This document shows, one piece after another, positions 23,834 to 32,094 of a stretch of DNA of 64,000 nt. Origin of the DNA: Candidatus Thermoflexus tengchongensis (GTDB taxonomy: Bacteria; Chloroflexota; Anaerolineae; Thermoflexales; Thermoflexaceae); the NCBI GenBank assembly GCA_016842085.1, contig JAEVEX010000044.1:1-64000 (forward strand). Reading direction: 5' to 3'. The notes below the pieces were generated by a model, which worked only from the letters and a program-made list of their open reading frames with translations, did no database searches and was not told where the DNA came from. Position numbers and translations under genes: made by a program. The first letter of the stretch is position 1. Each line of letters starts with the position of its first letter.

Positions 23834-24586
23834 TCATTGCTTGCGCTGCTGATCCACCCAGGCTGCAAATTGATCCGCGGGGACCACCTCCACAGTCGCC
23901 GTCATCGCTGCATGGCCGGTCCCGCACAGCTCCGCGCACTGCACCCGCAGGGTGGGCTCCACCGCCGTGCGACCCGGCCGGCTGGGCGTGAGGACCAGGA
24001 GGGTGGTCCGCCCGGGGACCGCGTCGATCTTCAACCGAAAGGCCGGGATCCAGAACGAATGAACCACATCCCGGGAGGTGATCTCGAAGCGGACCGGGCG
24101 GCCCATAGGGAGGACCAAGCGGTCCTTCACTTGGATTTGATATTGAGGATAAGTGAATAACCAGGACCACTGGCGGGCCTGGACCTGCACGACCAGCGTT
24201 CCTTCCCCATCGGCCGCGGCGGAGCCGGAGAAGGGGCCCATCCACCCCAATTCCATCAGCCCCCGGAGACCAGGCTGGATCACGAGGGAGAGGGCGAGGA
24301 GGGAGGTGACCGCCAGCCAGGCCAGTGCCCCGGGAGTGTGGCTGAACACCGGAGGCCCATCCTCGGGAGGATCCCCGGCCGCCCGGAAACGCAACAGGCT
24401 GTAGAACAGCACGCTGAGGACAAAGGTGAAAACCGGCGTCCCGACGATCAGAAGATATCGGAACGCTTCATCCACCACCCGAGCTTCGGAAGCCATCGCT
24501 GGGGGAAACGGAATCTGGAGGGCCACCATCTCCCCCAGCAAGGTCAGGATCAACCACAGCCCGAACACCCGAAGGAGATCCCGCAT
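23834..24586 (-). CDS. ctaC: Cytochrome c oxidase subunit II
   Basis: A 250-residue protein with two N-terminal helices (about 43-65 and 88-105) and a periplasmic cupredoxin domain. CuA ligands are His176 in V-V-H-S-F-W-I-P, Cys217, Cys221, His225 and Met228 in C-A-E-L-C-G-T-G-H-A-A-M. W-S-W-L-F-T-Y-P marks the aromatic electron-entry region. No cytochrome c is fused, so the donor must be separate. The cupredoxin encoded seven bases upstream is the obvious candidate. The start at 24586 has GAGGGG upstream. Confidence 0.94.
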   Translation of the reverse strand: MRDLLRVFGLWLILTLLGEMVALQIPFPPAMASEARVVDEAFRYLLIVGTPVFTFVLSVLFYSLLRFRAAGDPPEDGPPVFSHTPGALAWLAVTSLLALSLVIQPGLRGLMELGWMGPFSGSAAADGEGTLVVQVQARQWSWLFTYPQYQIQVKDRLVLPMGRPVRFEITSRDVVHSFWIPAFRLKIDAVPGRTTLLVLTPSRPGRTAVEPTLRVQCAELCGTGHAAMTATVEVVPADQFAAWVDQQRKQ

Positions 24587-24593
24587 TGGCCCC

Positions 24594-25079
24594 TCACCTT
24601 TCCACAATGAACTTGCCCTTCATCCCCTCCTGATAATGCACGCCGTCTTCTTCAAAACAACCCATCTCCCACTCCCCAACGCGATCGGTGGGCACTGTGA
24701 AAACCACAGTGGCGGTGCCTCCGGGCTCCAACGCCACCATGAAGCCGGCATGCTCCTCCTCTTCCTCCTGCTTCAGCTTTTCGCCGCTCACCTGAGGGTG
24801 AAGGCCGGCGAAAAAGTCTTCGTGATATCCGGCGGGCTTGCCTTCCATTTCCATCACCATCCGGCCGATCATCAGCTCATGGTCCTTTTTGCCCGCGTTC
24901 ACCAGAACCAGGCGAACCTCCTGGCCGGCTTTCACCCGGATCGTATCGGGCTGAAACTTGTATTCCGTCAAGGTGATCCGGATTTCCCCTGCGCCGGGGC
25001 CTGATGCTGGCCCCTGCGGTTGTCCGCATGCCGCCAGCAACAAGAGCCCGCCCATCCATACCCACCCCCAGCGGTTCAT
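24594..25079 (-). CDS. Cupredoxin lipoprotein of the oxidase operon
   Basis: A 161-residue blue-copper lipoprotein, paralogue of the one at 11858. The lipobox L-L-L-A-A-C gives Cys18. Type 1 ligands are His67 in D-H-E-L-M-I-G, then Cys141, His148 and Met153 in C-F-E-E-D-G-V-H-Y-Q-E-G-M. The loop from Cys to His is two residues longer than in the paralogue, which may shift its potential. It shares the long acidic insert containing H-E-D-F-F-A-G. As first gene of the oxidase operon it probably donates electrons to CuA of subunit II, which is an inference from position. Confidence 0.9.
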   Translation of the reverse strand: MNRWGWVWMGGLLLLAACGQPQGPASGPGAGEIRITLTEYKFQPDTIRVKAGQEVRLVLVNAGKKDHELMIGRMVMEMEGKPAGYHEDFFAGLHPQVSGEKLKQEEEEEHAGFMVALEPGGTATVVFTVPTDRVGEWEMGCFEEDGVHYQEGMKGKFIVER

Positions 25080-25580
25080 GGACGCACCTCCGGTTGAAAT
25101 GGTGGCTGGAACTTCCCGATTCCCTAAAAGCCCCCCGGATGGAGAGCTCTCCGATCGCTCCTCAGCCCTGTCAGGCTCCAGACGGGATCGGGGGTCTTCG
25201 GTTCCTGACTTGAACTCCCCGGCATCGCCGCGATAAGGCCCACTGAAAACTCAAAGTAAATCATGACGCGAATCCCGGAATTCCGAATCTATCCCGCAGG
25301 TGAATCATGGGATAACCAGAGGGAGTAAAAAAGGATGAAGAAGGATCCATCCTGGGACAGGAGGTAAAGGAGGCGTGCCCATTTACCGAAGCCGCCATCT
25401 CCCAACAGGGGGCACCTATCTGTGGGAGGCCATGAACCGGAGAGGCGCCCTTCCTCAATTTAACGCCTCCGCCATGCGGTCCAGGGGCGGGGGAAGGTTT
25501 TTCGTTCGCTGGGCCGGGCAAGCCATTCGGGCGGCCATCAGGGCTTTGGGATCGGCTCAGCGGGCGGGAGGCGAAGCTGG
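25080..25580. other. Long intergenic region upstream of the oxidase operon
   Basis: About 500 bases that should carry the oxidase operon promoter. No convincing -35/-10 pair was seen on the minus strand. On the plus strand, two close ribosome-like sites lead to a ten-codon frame (25335) and a possible 69-codon frame (25375), the latter listed with low confidence. Confidence 0.45.
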
Positions 25581-25584
25581 CTAA
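25375..25584 (+). CDS. Possible small protein, uncertain
   Basis: A 69-codon frame with a GTG start preceded by AAAGGAGG, beginning M-P-I-Y-R-S-R-H-L-P-T-G-G-T-Y. The P-T-G-G-T-Y stretch faintly recalls the opening of REP-associated transposases, but no catalytic motif follows and the rest is arginine- and alanine-rich. It overlaps the 3' end of the response regulator on the other strand by four bases. It may be chance or a remnant. Confidence 0.2.
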   Translation: MPIYRSRHLPTGGTYLWEAMNRRGALPQFNASAMRSRGGGRFFVRWAGQAIRAAIRALGSAQRAGGEAG

Positions 25585-26216
25585 AGGCCCAGGCGGCGGG
25601 CCTGGGCGATGGCCTCGACCCGGCTTCGGGCACCGAGCTTTCGGAGCACCCGGCGGGCATAGAATTTCACCGTGGGGAGGGCGAGGCCTAAATGGGCGGC
25701 GATCTCCTTATTGGTGAGCCCCCGGGCCATCAACGCCAGGATCTCGCGCTCCCGTGAACTCAGCACCGGCGGGGCGGTGACCGGAGGGGTGGGAAGGCCA
25801 GCCAGCCATGCCAGCACCCGAGGGGTGAGGGAGGGATCCAGGATGGCCTTGCCGGCCGCCACATGACGGATGGCGGCGATCACTTCTTCCACGGCAGCGT
25901 CTTTCAGCAGGTAGCCATGAGCCCCCGCGGCGATCGCCCCCCATAAGTCCTCATCCTGATCCGACACCGTCAGCATGATCACCCGGGTCCCCGGGCATCG
26001 TCGCAGGATCTCCCGCGTGGCCATCACGCCGCCACCCGGCATCCGCACGTCCATTAATACCACGCGAGGCCGGTATCGGACCGCCAGCTCGATGGCCTCG
26101 TCGGCATTCCGGGCGTGGGCGACCACCCGCAGATCCGGCTCCTCCATCAGCAGGCTGGCCAGACCCTCCCGAAAGAGGGTGTGATCATCCACCAGCAACA
26201 GTGTGATTGGCTCCAT
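25581..26216 (-). CDS. NarL/LuxR-family response regulator
   Basis: A 211-residue regulator starting MEPITLLLVDDHTLFREG. The receiver has the D-D acidic pair, phospho-acceptor Asp in V-L-M-D-V-R-M-P and Lys in Y-L-L-K-D. The LuxR output domain reads L-S-S-R-E-R-E-I-L-A and T-N-K-E-I-A-A-H-L-G-L. Its start lies 32 bases inside the kinase gene. It is separated from the oxidase operon by a gene-poor 500 bases and transcribed toward it, so oxidase control is possible but unproven. Confidence 0.92.
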   Translation of the reverse strand: MEPITLLLVDDHTLFREGLASLLMEEPDLRVVAHARNADEAIELAVRYRPRVVLMDVRMPGGGVMATREILRRCPGTRVIMLTVSDQDEDLWGAIAAGAHGYLLKDAAVEEVIAAIRHVAAGKAILDPSLTPRVLAWLAGLPTPPVTAPPVLSSREREILALMARGLTNKEIAAHLGLALPTVKFYARRVLRKLGARSRVEAIAQARRLGL

Positions 26217-28575
26217 CGCGGAGAAAGATATCGGACGCTCCAGCGATCCCACAGCTTCCACTCCCTTCGTTCAGTTTAGGCCATCGAAGGCGGATGCGGG
26301 TCCCCTGGCCGGGGGCGCTCTGGATCTCCAGCGTGCCTCCTATCCGCTCCGCCCGCTCCTGCATCATCCGCAGGCCGAAGGCCGTTGGGGGGAGGGCTTC
26401 TGGACGGAAGCCCACGCCGTCATCGGCGATTTCCAGGATCCCTTCCCCCTGCTCCCAGCGGAGCGAAAGGCGAATCCGCCGGGCGTGCGCATGACGACGA
26501 GCATTGGCCAGGGCCTCCTGGGCGATCCGCAGACAATGGGCCTCCTCCCATGGAGTGAGCGGCGGCAGCTCCCGCAGATCCAGCTCCACCTCCGCTTCGC
26601 CCCGGGCCTGGATCGAGGCGACTAACCGGCGAAGCGCATCGGCCAGGGTTTCCCCCGGCCCCCGCACCGCTCGCAAGCCCTCCAGGGTCAGTCGAACTTC
26701 TGTATAGAGATCTCGGAGATCCTCGCGGATCTCCCGGAGGAGGGCTGGGAGCGCGCGGCCCGCCTCCGGGCGAGTACATGCCCGCTCGGCCTTCTGAGCC
26801 TTCAGGTGCAGATAAGCAAGATGCTGGGCGATGTCATCATGGAGTTCTCGCGCCAGGCGACGCCGTTCCTCCCAGATAGCGGCCTCCACCCCACGACGGG
26901 TTTGCTGGGCCGCATATATCCAGCGGGCCAGGGCCTGGGCGGCCACCTGAGCCAGCCGCTCCTCCGGTGGGGAAAGATCTCGCCGAGCAGGATGGCCCAG
27001 CAACAATCCTCCGATCCCTTCCCCATCGATTTGCAGCGGAATCCACCGGATCCAGTCCTGGAGGGGCCGCTGGGAAAGGACCTGATCTTTCGAGGTCAGG
27101 GCGCGCAGTTGCTCTTCGATGACCGGGAGTCCTTCCGGGGGGAGGTTCCAGGAGGCGATCATCCGGGCGTTCCCTTCTTCGATCAGAACCAGGGCCCCCC
27201 ATGCCATGCCGCAGCCCTCCACGATTAGCCGGAGAGGAGGCTGGAGGGCGCTCTCGGAGAGGAAGGCGACGGGAGCCAGGCGTTCGATCTCGGCGCGGAT
27301 GGCCGCCTCCCAGCGCGCGGCACGAGCGGCCATCACCGCCGCGGTGATCTCCGCCGCCAAGCTCTGGAGGAGCTCATGGCGCTCAGGAGGGAGGAGGGCC
27401 TCACTGGAGCGGTAAAGAACCAGGAACCCCAGGGTTTGCTCTCCGTAGGCCAGGTGCAGGCATGCGACGGAGGCGAAGCCCACGGCCCGCGCGGGAACTG
27501 CGGGCAGGAGGGGGCATGCCTCCCCCACCCGGGCCGCACGGGGAAGGCATCGGGAGCAGCGAGAGGGGGTTTGCGGATCCATCCAGCGGGCCTCCAGAAT
27601 CGCCTGTATCGCCTCGGGAAGGCTGCGTGTTCCAGCGAGCTCCAGATGTCCAGTCGTCGAATTCCAGCTCAGGAATAGACCTGCCTGGGCCTGCGCGGCC
27701 TCCATCGCCAGATCCAGCGCTGTCTCAACGACCTGAGGCCAATCCGAGGAGGCGGATAGCGCGCGGCTGGCCCGGTGGAGGAAAGCGAGCCGCGCACGCT
27801 CCTGTTCCAGGGCGGCCTGGCTCTCCTGCAGCGCCCGCAGACTGGCCTCCATCGTTCGAGCGATCCGCCCCCATTCATCAGGCGACCGGATAGGAAGCCG
27901 CACATCCAGACGCCCGTGACCCACGGTTTCCAGGGCATTCAGCAGGAGATTCAGCGGATGGAGGACCCAGCGGTAGAGGGCGAGGTGAGTGATCAGAAGA
28001 AGGAAGAGCCCCAGGCCCAGAACCCAGAGGGATTGCTGCAGGATCAGGGAACGGAAATAGCCTTCCAGCTGGGGAAGTGGCTCCGCCAGATGCAGCATGC
28101 CCTGCCCCGGCGCAGGCACTGTGCATGAGGCGACCCAGAGCGATCCATGCCGCATGACCTGGAACCGGGGGAACGACTCCGATCCACCGGGACCCCACCC
28201 CACCTCACCCATCTGGAGTGAGGGGGTCACATTGCTGAAGCGTACCTGACCCTGCGCATCCAGCAGAAAGATCTGATGGGGGGCGCCGTAACGGTCGATA
28301 CGATCCAGGACCTGCGCGACATCCTCCAGCGAACTGAGCCGGGCGGGGTCGGACAGGAGAAAGACCAGACTTTCCGCTTCCTCGCAGAGATGGCGCTGAA
28401 CTTCCCGGAGGAAGAACTCGCGCTGCCGGAGGGCATTGCCAGCAAGGAGGAGCAGGACCGCCAGCACCGTGCCCACAGTGAGAAAAAGGAAACGCCCCCT
28501 TAATCCCCGGATCCCCTGGCTGAGGATCCGGGAGTTCGGGCTCAGGCTCTTTTCCCCTCCCGCCCGGGCCTCCAT
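26185..28575 (-). CDS. Membrane histidine kinase with HAMP and GAF-like regions
   Basis: A 796-residue kinase, starting MEARAGGEK at 28575 where AGAGGTGG is upstream; a GTG at 28650 would be longer but lacks a site. Order: helix (about 27-47), extracytoplasmic sensor of ~110 residues, second helix (about 160-180), HAMP, a coiled coil, two GAF-like regions (about 270-430 and 430-560), then L-A-R-E-L-H-D-D-I-A-Q-H with the phospho-acceptor His and an ATPase ending in A-D-D-G-V-G-F. The first GAF has a C-S-R-C and a nearby Cys that could bind metal or sense redox, which is speculative. It is cognate to the overlapping regulator. Confidence 0.9.
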   Translation of the reverse strand: MEARAGGEKSLSPNSRILSQGIRGLRGRFLFLTVGTVLAVLLLLAGNALRQREFFLREVQRHLCEEAESLVFLLSDPARLSSLEDVAQVLDRIDRYGAPHQIFLLDAQGQVRFSNVTPSLQMGEVGWGPGGSESFPRFQVMRHGSLWVASCTVPAPGQGMLHLAEPLPQLEGYFRSLILQQSLWVLGLGLFLLLITHLALYRWVLHPLNLLLNALETVGHGRLDVRLPIRSPDEWGRIARTMEASLRALQESQAALEQERARLAFLHRASRALSASSDWPQVVETALDLAMEAAQAQAGLFLSWNSTTGHLELAGTRSLPEAIQAILEARWMDPQTPSRCSRCLPRAARVGEACPLLPAVPARAVGFASVACLHLAYGEQTLGFLVLYRSSEALLPPERHELLQSLAAEITAAVMAARAARWEAAIRAEIERLAPVAFLSESALQPPLRLIVEGCGMAWGALVLIEEGNARMIASWNLPPEGLPVIEEQLRALTSKDQVLSQRPLQDWIRWIPLQIDGEGIGGLLLGHPARRDLSPPEERLAQVAAQALARWIYAAQQTRRGVEAAIWEERRRLARELHDDIAQHLAYLHLKAQKAERACTRPEAGRALPALLREIREDLRDLYTEVRLTLEGLRAVRGPGETLADALRRLVASIQARGEAEVELDLRELPPLTPWEEAHCLRIAQEALANARRHAHARRIRLSLRWEQGEGILEIADDGVGFRPEALPPTAFGLRMMQERAERIGGTLEIQSAPGQGTRIRLRWPKLNEGSGSCGIAGASDIFLRDGANHTVAGG

Positions 28576-28646
28576 AGGGCCACCTCTCCCCATTCCGCGC
28601 CGGCTTTCATTAATATTATGCCTTTTTTTCTTCGCCTGGCGGGCTC

Positions 28647-28901
28647 TCACGATTTCCGCCCCCCACGCGATCTACGGCCCCAGGGGCGGCGCGCCCACAG
28701 GATGCCCAGCCCGGCTCCGAGCCCGGCCCCGGCGAGCGCCGCACTCCAATGAACCGGATGCGGATATGGATACAGAAGGATTTCTCCGAAGAAATACCCG
28801 ACGAAGCCAAGCGCGATAAGCCCCACATAGGCTTCACCGGGCCACTCCTTTTTCTCCTTTTTCCGACGGACAGTTCGGGGGTGAGGGCGCTTCCAGGCCA
28901 T
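28647..28901 (-). CDS. Small membrane protein
   Basis: An 84-residue protein starting MAWKRPHPRTVRRKKEKK with AGGAGG right upstream. The very basic N-terminus precedes two hydrophobic helices (about 26-43 and 50-66) joined by Y-P-Y-P-H-P-V-H-W, and a basic R-R-S-R-G-G tail closes it. Positive-inside logic puts both ends in the cytosol. Its end is 71 bases upstream of the kinase start, so it may be the first gene of that operon. I do not recognise a family. Confidence 0.6.
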   Translation of the reverse strand: MAWKRPHPRTVRRKKEKKEWPGEAYVGLIALGFVGYFFGEILLYPYPHPVHWSAALAGAGLGAGLGILWARRPWGRRSRGGRKS

Positions 28902-29149
28902 GGCCTCCTCACAGCTTCGGATGGCAGACGATCTGGGCAAGTCCCCCTCCCACCCGGACCCCTCATCGTCCGATCGATGGAGGGCTGCATCGACCGAATG
29001 AGGGTTTCCAAGGGGATGATAAGGAAGTAAATTCGAAGGGCCGACCCTCCCCCTGGCTGGGACGCAGAAAGCTCCCCCCCAGGGATCCGGTGGTATATGG
29101 AGGGTTCCCTCCCAGCAGAGAGAGATCTCAGGCCTTCAAGGGGATCCGC

Positions 29150-29614
29150 ATGCATAAGGCCTTGATCGCTTTCGGACTGTTCGTCCTGACCGGATGCATG
29201 GCCCCCCTTCTCCATCATCCGATGGCTCCGATGCACGGGGGAGGCCCCATGGGGCCCGGTGGAATGGGAAGGGTCCCGGCGCCCGTCCCGCCAATGGCTC
29301 CCACACCCGTCCAAACCCCTGGGCCCTGGACCCCGGATGTTTCGTTTGAGCGGGACATCCGACCGATCTTCACGCGGGCGTGTGTCCGCTGCCACGGCGG
29401 TGCCGCCGGGCTGTGGCTGGACCGCTATGAGCGGGTGATGGCTGGCAGCGCCCGGGGGCCCGTTGTGATCCCCGGGAACCCGGAGGCCAGCGAGCTCTAC
29501 CGGCGGATCACCGGGCGGAGCCAGCCCGCCATGCCCCTCGGCGGCCCCCCGCTGTCCCCCGAAGAGATCGAACGGATCCGTCAGTGGATCGCCGCGGGAG
29601 CGCCGGATAATTGA
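29150..29614 (+). CDS. Lipoprotein c-type cytochrome
   Basis: A 154-residue exported protein. AAGGGG precedes the ATG and L-T-G-C (Cys16) is the lipobox. A Met-, His-, Gly- and Pro-rich linker follows (residues 17-60), then a compact haem c domain with C-V-R-C-H at 78-82 after R-D-I-R-P-I-F-T-R-A, and P-A-M-P-L-G-G as likely axial Met. The motif order is that of the planctomycete-type cytochrome c domain. The Met/His-rich linker could bind copper. It is alone on the plus strand and converges with the CcdA-like gene. An electron shuttle to one of the copper modules is an inference. Confidence 0.8.
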   Translation: MHKALIAFGLFVLTGCMAPLLHHPMAPMHGGGPMGPGGMGRVPAPVPPMAPTPVQTPGPWTPDVSFERDIRPIFTRACVRCHGGAAGLWLDRYERVMAGSARGPVVIPGNPEASELYRRITGRSQPAMPLGGPPLSPEEIERIRQWIAAGAPDN

Positions 29615-29685
29615 CCGGGTTGGGGGCGGGGAAAGCCGCTCCCTCGCCTTCCGGCCCCACAGAAGCAGGAGTCCCCCAAAGGCCC

Positions 29686-30519
29686 TTAAACGGTAGCCAG
29701 GATCAGCAGGCCCAGGCCGATCCCGAACAGGCCCAGCGCGAATTTGACCCCGGGGCCATGGGCCCGGTTCCATCGCGCCAGCTGCCGCAGGGTCGGGCGG
29801 GCCACAGCTGCCAGCAGCAGCAGCACCAGCGGGACGATGAACATCAGGTTATACAGGACGAGATAGGCGAAGCCCTGCCACACAGAGGGTTGGGCGGAAA
29901 GCATGGACAGGATCGCCAGGTAGATGGCCCCGCTGCATGGCACCGTGCACAGGCCGATCAGGAACCCCCCCAGCGCCAGGGCCGGGACGGTCAACCGGCG
30001 GGCGATCCCGGTGGCCCGGGTGACGATCGCCCGCGGGGCGGCCAGCGGCGGGCCCAGCTCCGGAACCAGGACATCCTTGACCATCCACAGCCCCATCCCG
30101 ATGGCGATCAGCGCCCCGATGCGTGCGGGGAGATGATACTGGGAGAAGGGGGCACTGGCCGCCAGAAGGCCTGCCCCTAAGCCTAAGTAGGTCAGGAAAA
30201 TGGCCGCGATGTATATGGATCCCAGGCTGAGGATCCGGCTCCGCGCCGCCCGCAAGTCCGAGGGATCACTGGTCTGCAGGGTCGCCAGCATGGCGGCGAC
30301 GAACAGCAACAGCACCGTGAAGGCGCATGGGTTCACCCCATCCACCAGCCCGCCCAGGATCACAGCGCCCAGCGTGAGCGTCGGGGGAGGGATATGTTCG
30401 GGAACCGCGAGGTGCGGGCGGATCAGCTGGAGCGAGACCGCCCCTCCGATCAAGGTCGTGAGCAGAAGGGACACCAGGATCACATGCCGGAGGCGGACAA
30501 GACCTGAGGGAGCGCTCAT
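29686..30519 (-). CDS. CcdA/DsbD-like membrane protein
   Basis: A 277-residue membrane protein with about six to seven helices. The redox cysteines of the family are present: D-G-V-N-P-C-A-F-T in the first half and C-T-V-P-C-S-G in the second. Such proteins carry thiol electrons from cytosolic thioredoxin to the outside, for cytochrome c maturation or for assembling copper sites such as CuA. It is last in an operon after the altered CuA-like protein (one base apart), so a role in maturing that protein is plausible. Start at 30519 (MSAPSGLVRL). Confidence 0.85.
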   Translation of the reverse strand: MSAPSGLVRLRHVILVSLLLTTLIGGAVSLQLIRPHLAVPEHIPPPTLTLGAVILGGLVDGVNPCAFTVLLLFVAAMLATLQTSDPSDLRAARSRILSLGSIYIAAIFLTYLGLGAGLLAASAPFSQYHLPARIGALIAIGMGLWMVKDVLVPELGPPLAAPRAIVTRATGIARRLTVPALALGGFLIGLCTVPCSGAIYLAILSMLSAQPSVWQGFAYLVLYNLMFIVPLVLLLLAAVARPTLRQLARWNRAHGPGVKFALGLFGIGLGLLILATV

Positions 30520-30520
30520 A

Positions 30521-30991
30521 TTAGCCTTCCACGATGAGTTTGCCCACCATGGCCGGATTCGCCCGGCCTCCGCAACAGACATCGCAATAGAATGTGAAGA
30601 CGCCGGGCCGGTCGACTTTGAAGGTGATGACGCGGGTGGAACGCGGCGGGATCATCAGATTGATCCCCAGCTCGTCGATGGCGAACTGATGCTGCCCGCC
30701 CCCGTCGATGTGATAGGGGCTGTCGGGGTTCCATACCTTCAGCATAACCGTCTCGCCTGCCCGCGCGCGGATCTCGTAGGGATCAAAGCCCCCCATGGAG
30801 ATCGTCAGGCGGATGGTCCGCACGGGTCCGCTTGCCGTATTCCTCCCCTCCGGTTGAACGCCCGGGAGGAGAGGCCACAACAGAGCCCCCGCAAGCGCCA
30901 GGCTCGCGCTGGCGATCCCGAAGAAGGCTATCCGGCGGAACCAGCGATCCCAGCGCTGCTTCCGGTGCTTCCTCCGCGAAACAGAGGTCAT
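30521..30991 (-). CDS. CuA-like cupredoxin with altered metal site
   Basis: A 156-residue protein with one N-terminal helix (about 21-43) and a cupredoxin domain. The metal loop reads C-D-V-C-C-G-G-R-A-N-P-A-M (Cys136, Cys139, Cys140, Met148). A normal CuA loop has Cys-x3-Cys-x3-His-x2-Met. Here an extra Cys is present, the His is missing and the spacing to Met is one longer. His101 in G-G-Q-H-Q-F could be the upstream ligand. GGGAGGT precedes the ATG. It overlaps the lipoprotein gene upstream by four bases (ATGA at 30988). It may bind copper differently, or serve as an assembly protein. Confidence 0.75.
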   Translation of the reverse strand: MTSVSRRKHRKQRWDRWFRRIAFFGIASASLALAGALLWPLLPGVQPEGRNTASGPVRTIRLTISMGGFDPYEIRARAGETVMLKVWNPDSPYHIDGGGQHQFAIDELGINLMIPPRSTRVITFKVDRPGVFTFYCDVCCGGRANPAMVGKLIVEG

Positions 30992-31452
30992 GGCGATACC
31001 TCCCACTGGAATCGATGCTCCGGGGATCCTCCAATATCCCGAAGGACGAGCTCCAGGGTGCGCACGCCCGCCCGGAGAAGGGGAAGGCCGGTCAGATCCC
31101 GAGATGGGAACGAGAGGCGGCCCCGCAGGTGATGCCCACCCCGCCCGCCGTCCCAGGCCAGCGCGTTCACCTCTTGCCCCTGATCGGTCCGCAGGATGGC
31201 CAGGGCGGCGAGATCGAAATCGAGATCTCCGGTGTGGGTGTCCAGCATAACCTCGAAATCCAGCGTGTCCCCGGAAGCCCTTTGATTCAGGGGGATGACC
31301 GTGATGCGCACCCCTCCGCTTTCATGAACGCGCATCGGATCTGCCCCGCCCCAGGTCGGGTTATTCCCCGGAGCGGATCCTTGCGCCGCCTGACATGCCG
31401 CCAGGGCCAACACCAGCCCTCCGACAAGAGGAAGAAAGCAACGCAAGCGCAT
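30988..31452 (-). CDS. Lipoprotein of unknown function
   Basis: A 154-residue protein whose signal peptide ends in L-A-L-A-A-C (Cys20). The mature part is beta-rich with a D-T-L-D-F-E-V-M-L-D-T-H-T-G-D strand and W-D-G-G-R-G-G-H-H near residue 100, and ends H-R-F-Q-W-E-V-S-P. The His-His and Asp-rich stretches could bind metal, but no named domain was recognised. It is coupled to the CuA-like gene and preceded 16 bases earlier by the Rieske gene, so it probably belongs to the same extracytoplasmic redox unit. Confidence 0.7.
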   Translation of the reverse strand: MRLRCFLPLVGGLVLALAACQAAQGSAPGNNPTWGGADPMRVHESGGVRITVIPLNQRASGDTLDFEVMLDTHTGDLDFDLAALAILRTDQGQEVNALAWDGGRGGHHLRGRLSFPSRDLTGLPLLRAGVRTLELVLRDIGGSPEHRFQWEVSP

Positions 31453-31468
31453 CGGGTGCCCTCCAGGG

Positions 31469-32035
31469 TCAGGCCTTCCGGGCCGGCTTCCCCAGGATCT
31501 TCTTCCCGGTGTCCACCTCGATGATCAGGTTCGGATCCGGAACCGGCAACGGATCGCCCTGCGGATCCGTCTGGGCCACGATGCGACCGCTGGCGTCCTT
31601 CAGGTAAATCACAAAGCGATCCAGATCGCGGGGAGCCGGCCCCTCGATGTAGGTGCCATCCAGCTGGAACTTGGAGCCGTGACACGGGCACTCGAAGCGG
31701 AAGTTGCTGGGAACCCACTTGTAAAGGCAACCCAGGTGGGTGCAGACCTTATAAAGGGCGAGGATCCCCCGCTCGGTGTGGACCAGCCAGAGCCGGGCAT
31801 CGGGATACTCCCGGGGGCCTTCCCCAGCGCGGGGCAGGATCGCCCCCGCCGTCCCGAGCCGGAAGATGCCACCGAATTCCCCCGCGCGGAACCGGGGGAG
31901 AGCGAACAGCAGCGCCACCCCGCCGCTCTCCGCCATGAAGAGGGCCATGGAGGCCGCCCAGACATACGCCAGGAACTCCCGCCGGGTGATGCCCGGCGCC
32001 GCTACCGTCGGAATCGCCTGCGCCTCCGCCGTCAT
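31469..32035 (-). CDS. Rieske 2Fe-2S protein, Tat-exported
   Basis: A 188-residue protein with a twin-arginine start (T-R-R-E-F-L-A) and a membrane helix at about 22-46, then the Rieske domain. Cluster boxes are C-T-H-L-G-C (98-103) and C-P-C-H-G-S (116-121), which supply two Cys and two His ligands plus the disulfide. AGGAGGAG precedes the ATG at 32035. No cytochrome b gene lies next to it. It heads a set Rieske, lipoprotein, CuA-like, CcdA-like. A role in an alternative quinol-oxidising or copper complex is inferred. Confidence 0.9.
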   Translation of the reverse strand: MTAEAQAIPTVAAPGITRREFLAYVWAASMALFMAESGGVALLFALPRFRAGEFGGIFRLGTAGAILPRAGEGPREYPDARLWLVHTERGILALYKVCTHLGCLYKWVPSNFRFECPCHGSKFQLDGTYIEGPAPRDLDRFVIYLKDASGRIVAQTDPQGDPLPVPDPNLIIEVDTGKKILGKPARKA

Positions 32036-32094
32036 GCTTTCTCCTCCTGGCTGGAACCGAGGGCTCGCATGGCTCATCCAGGGATTTGGGATAA

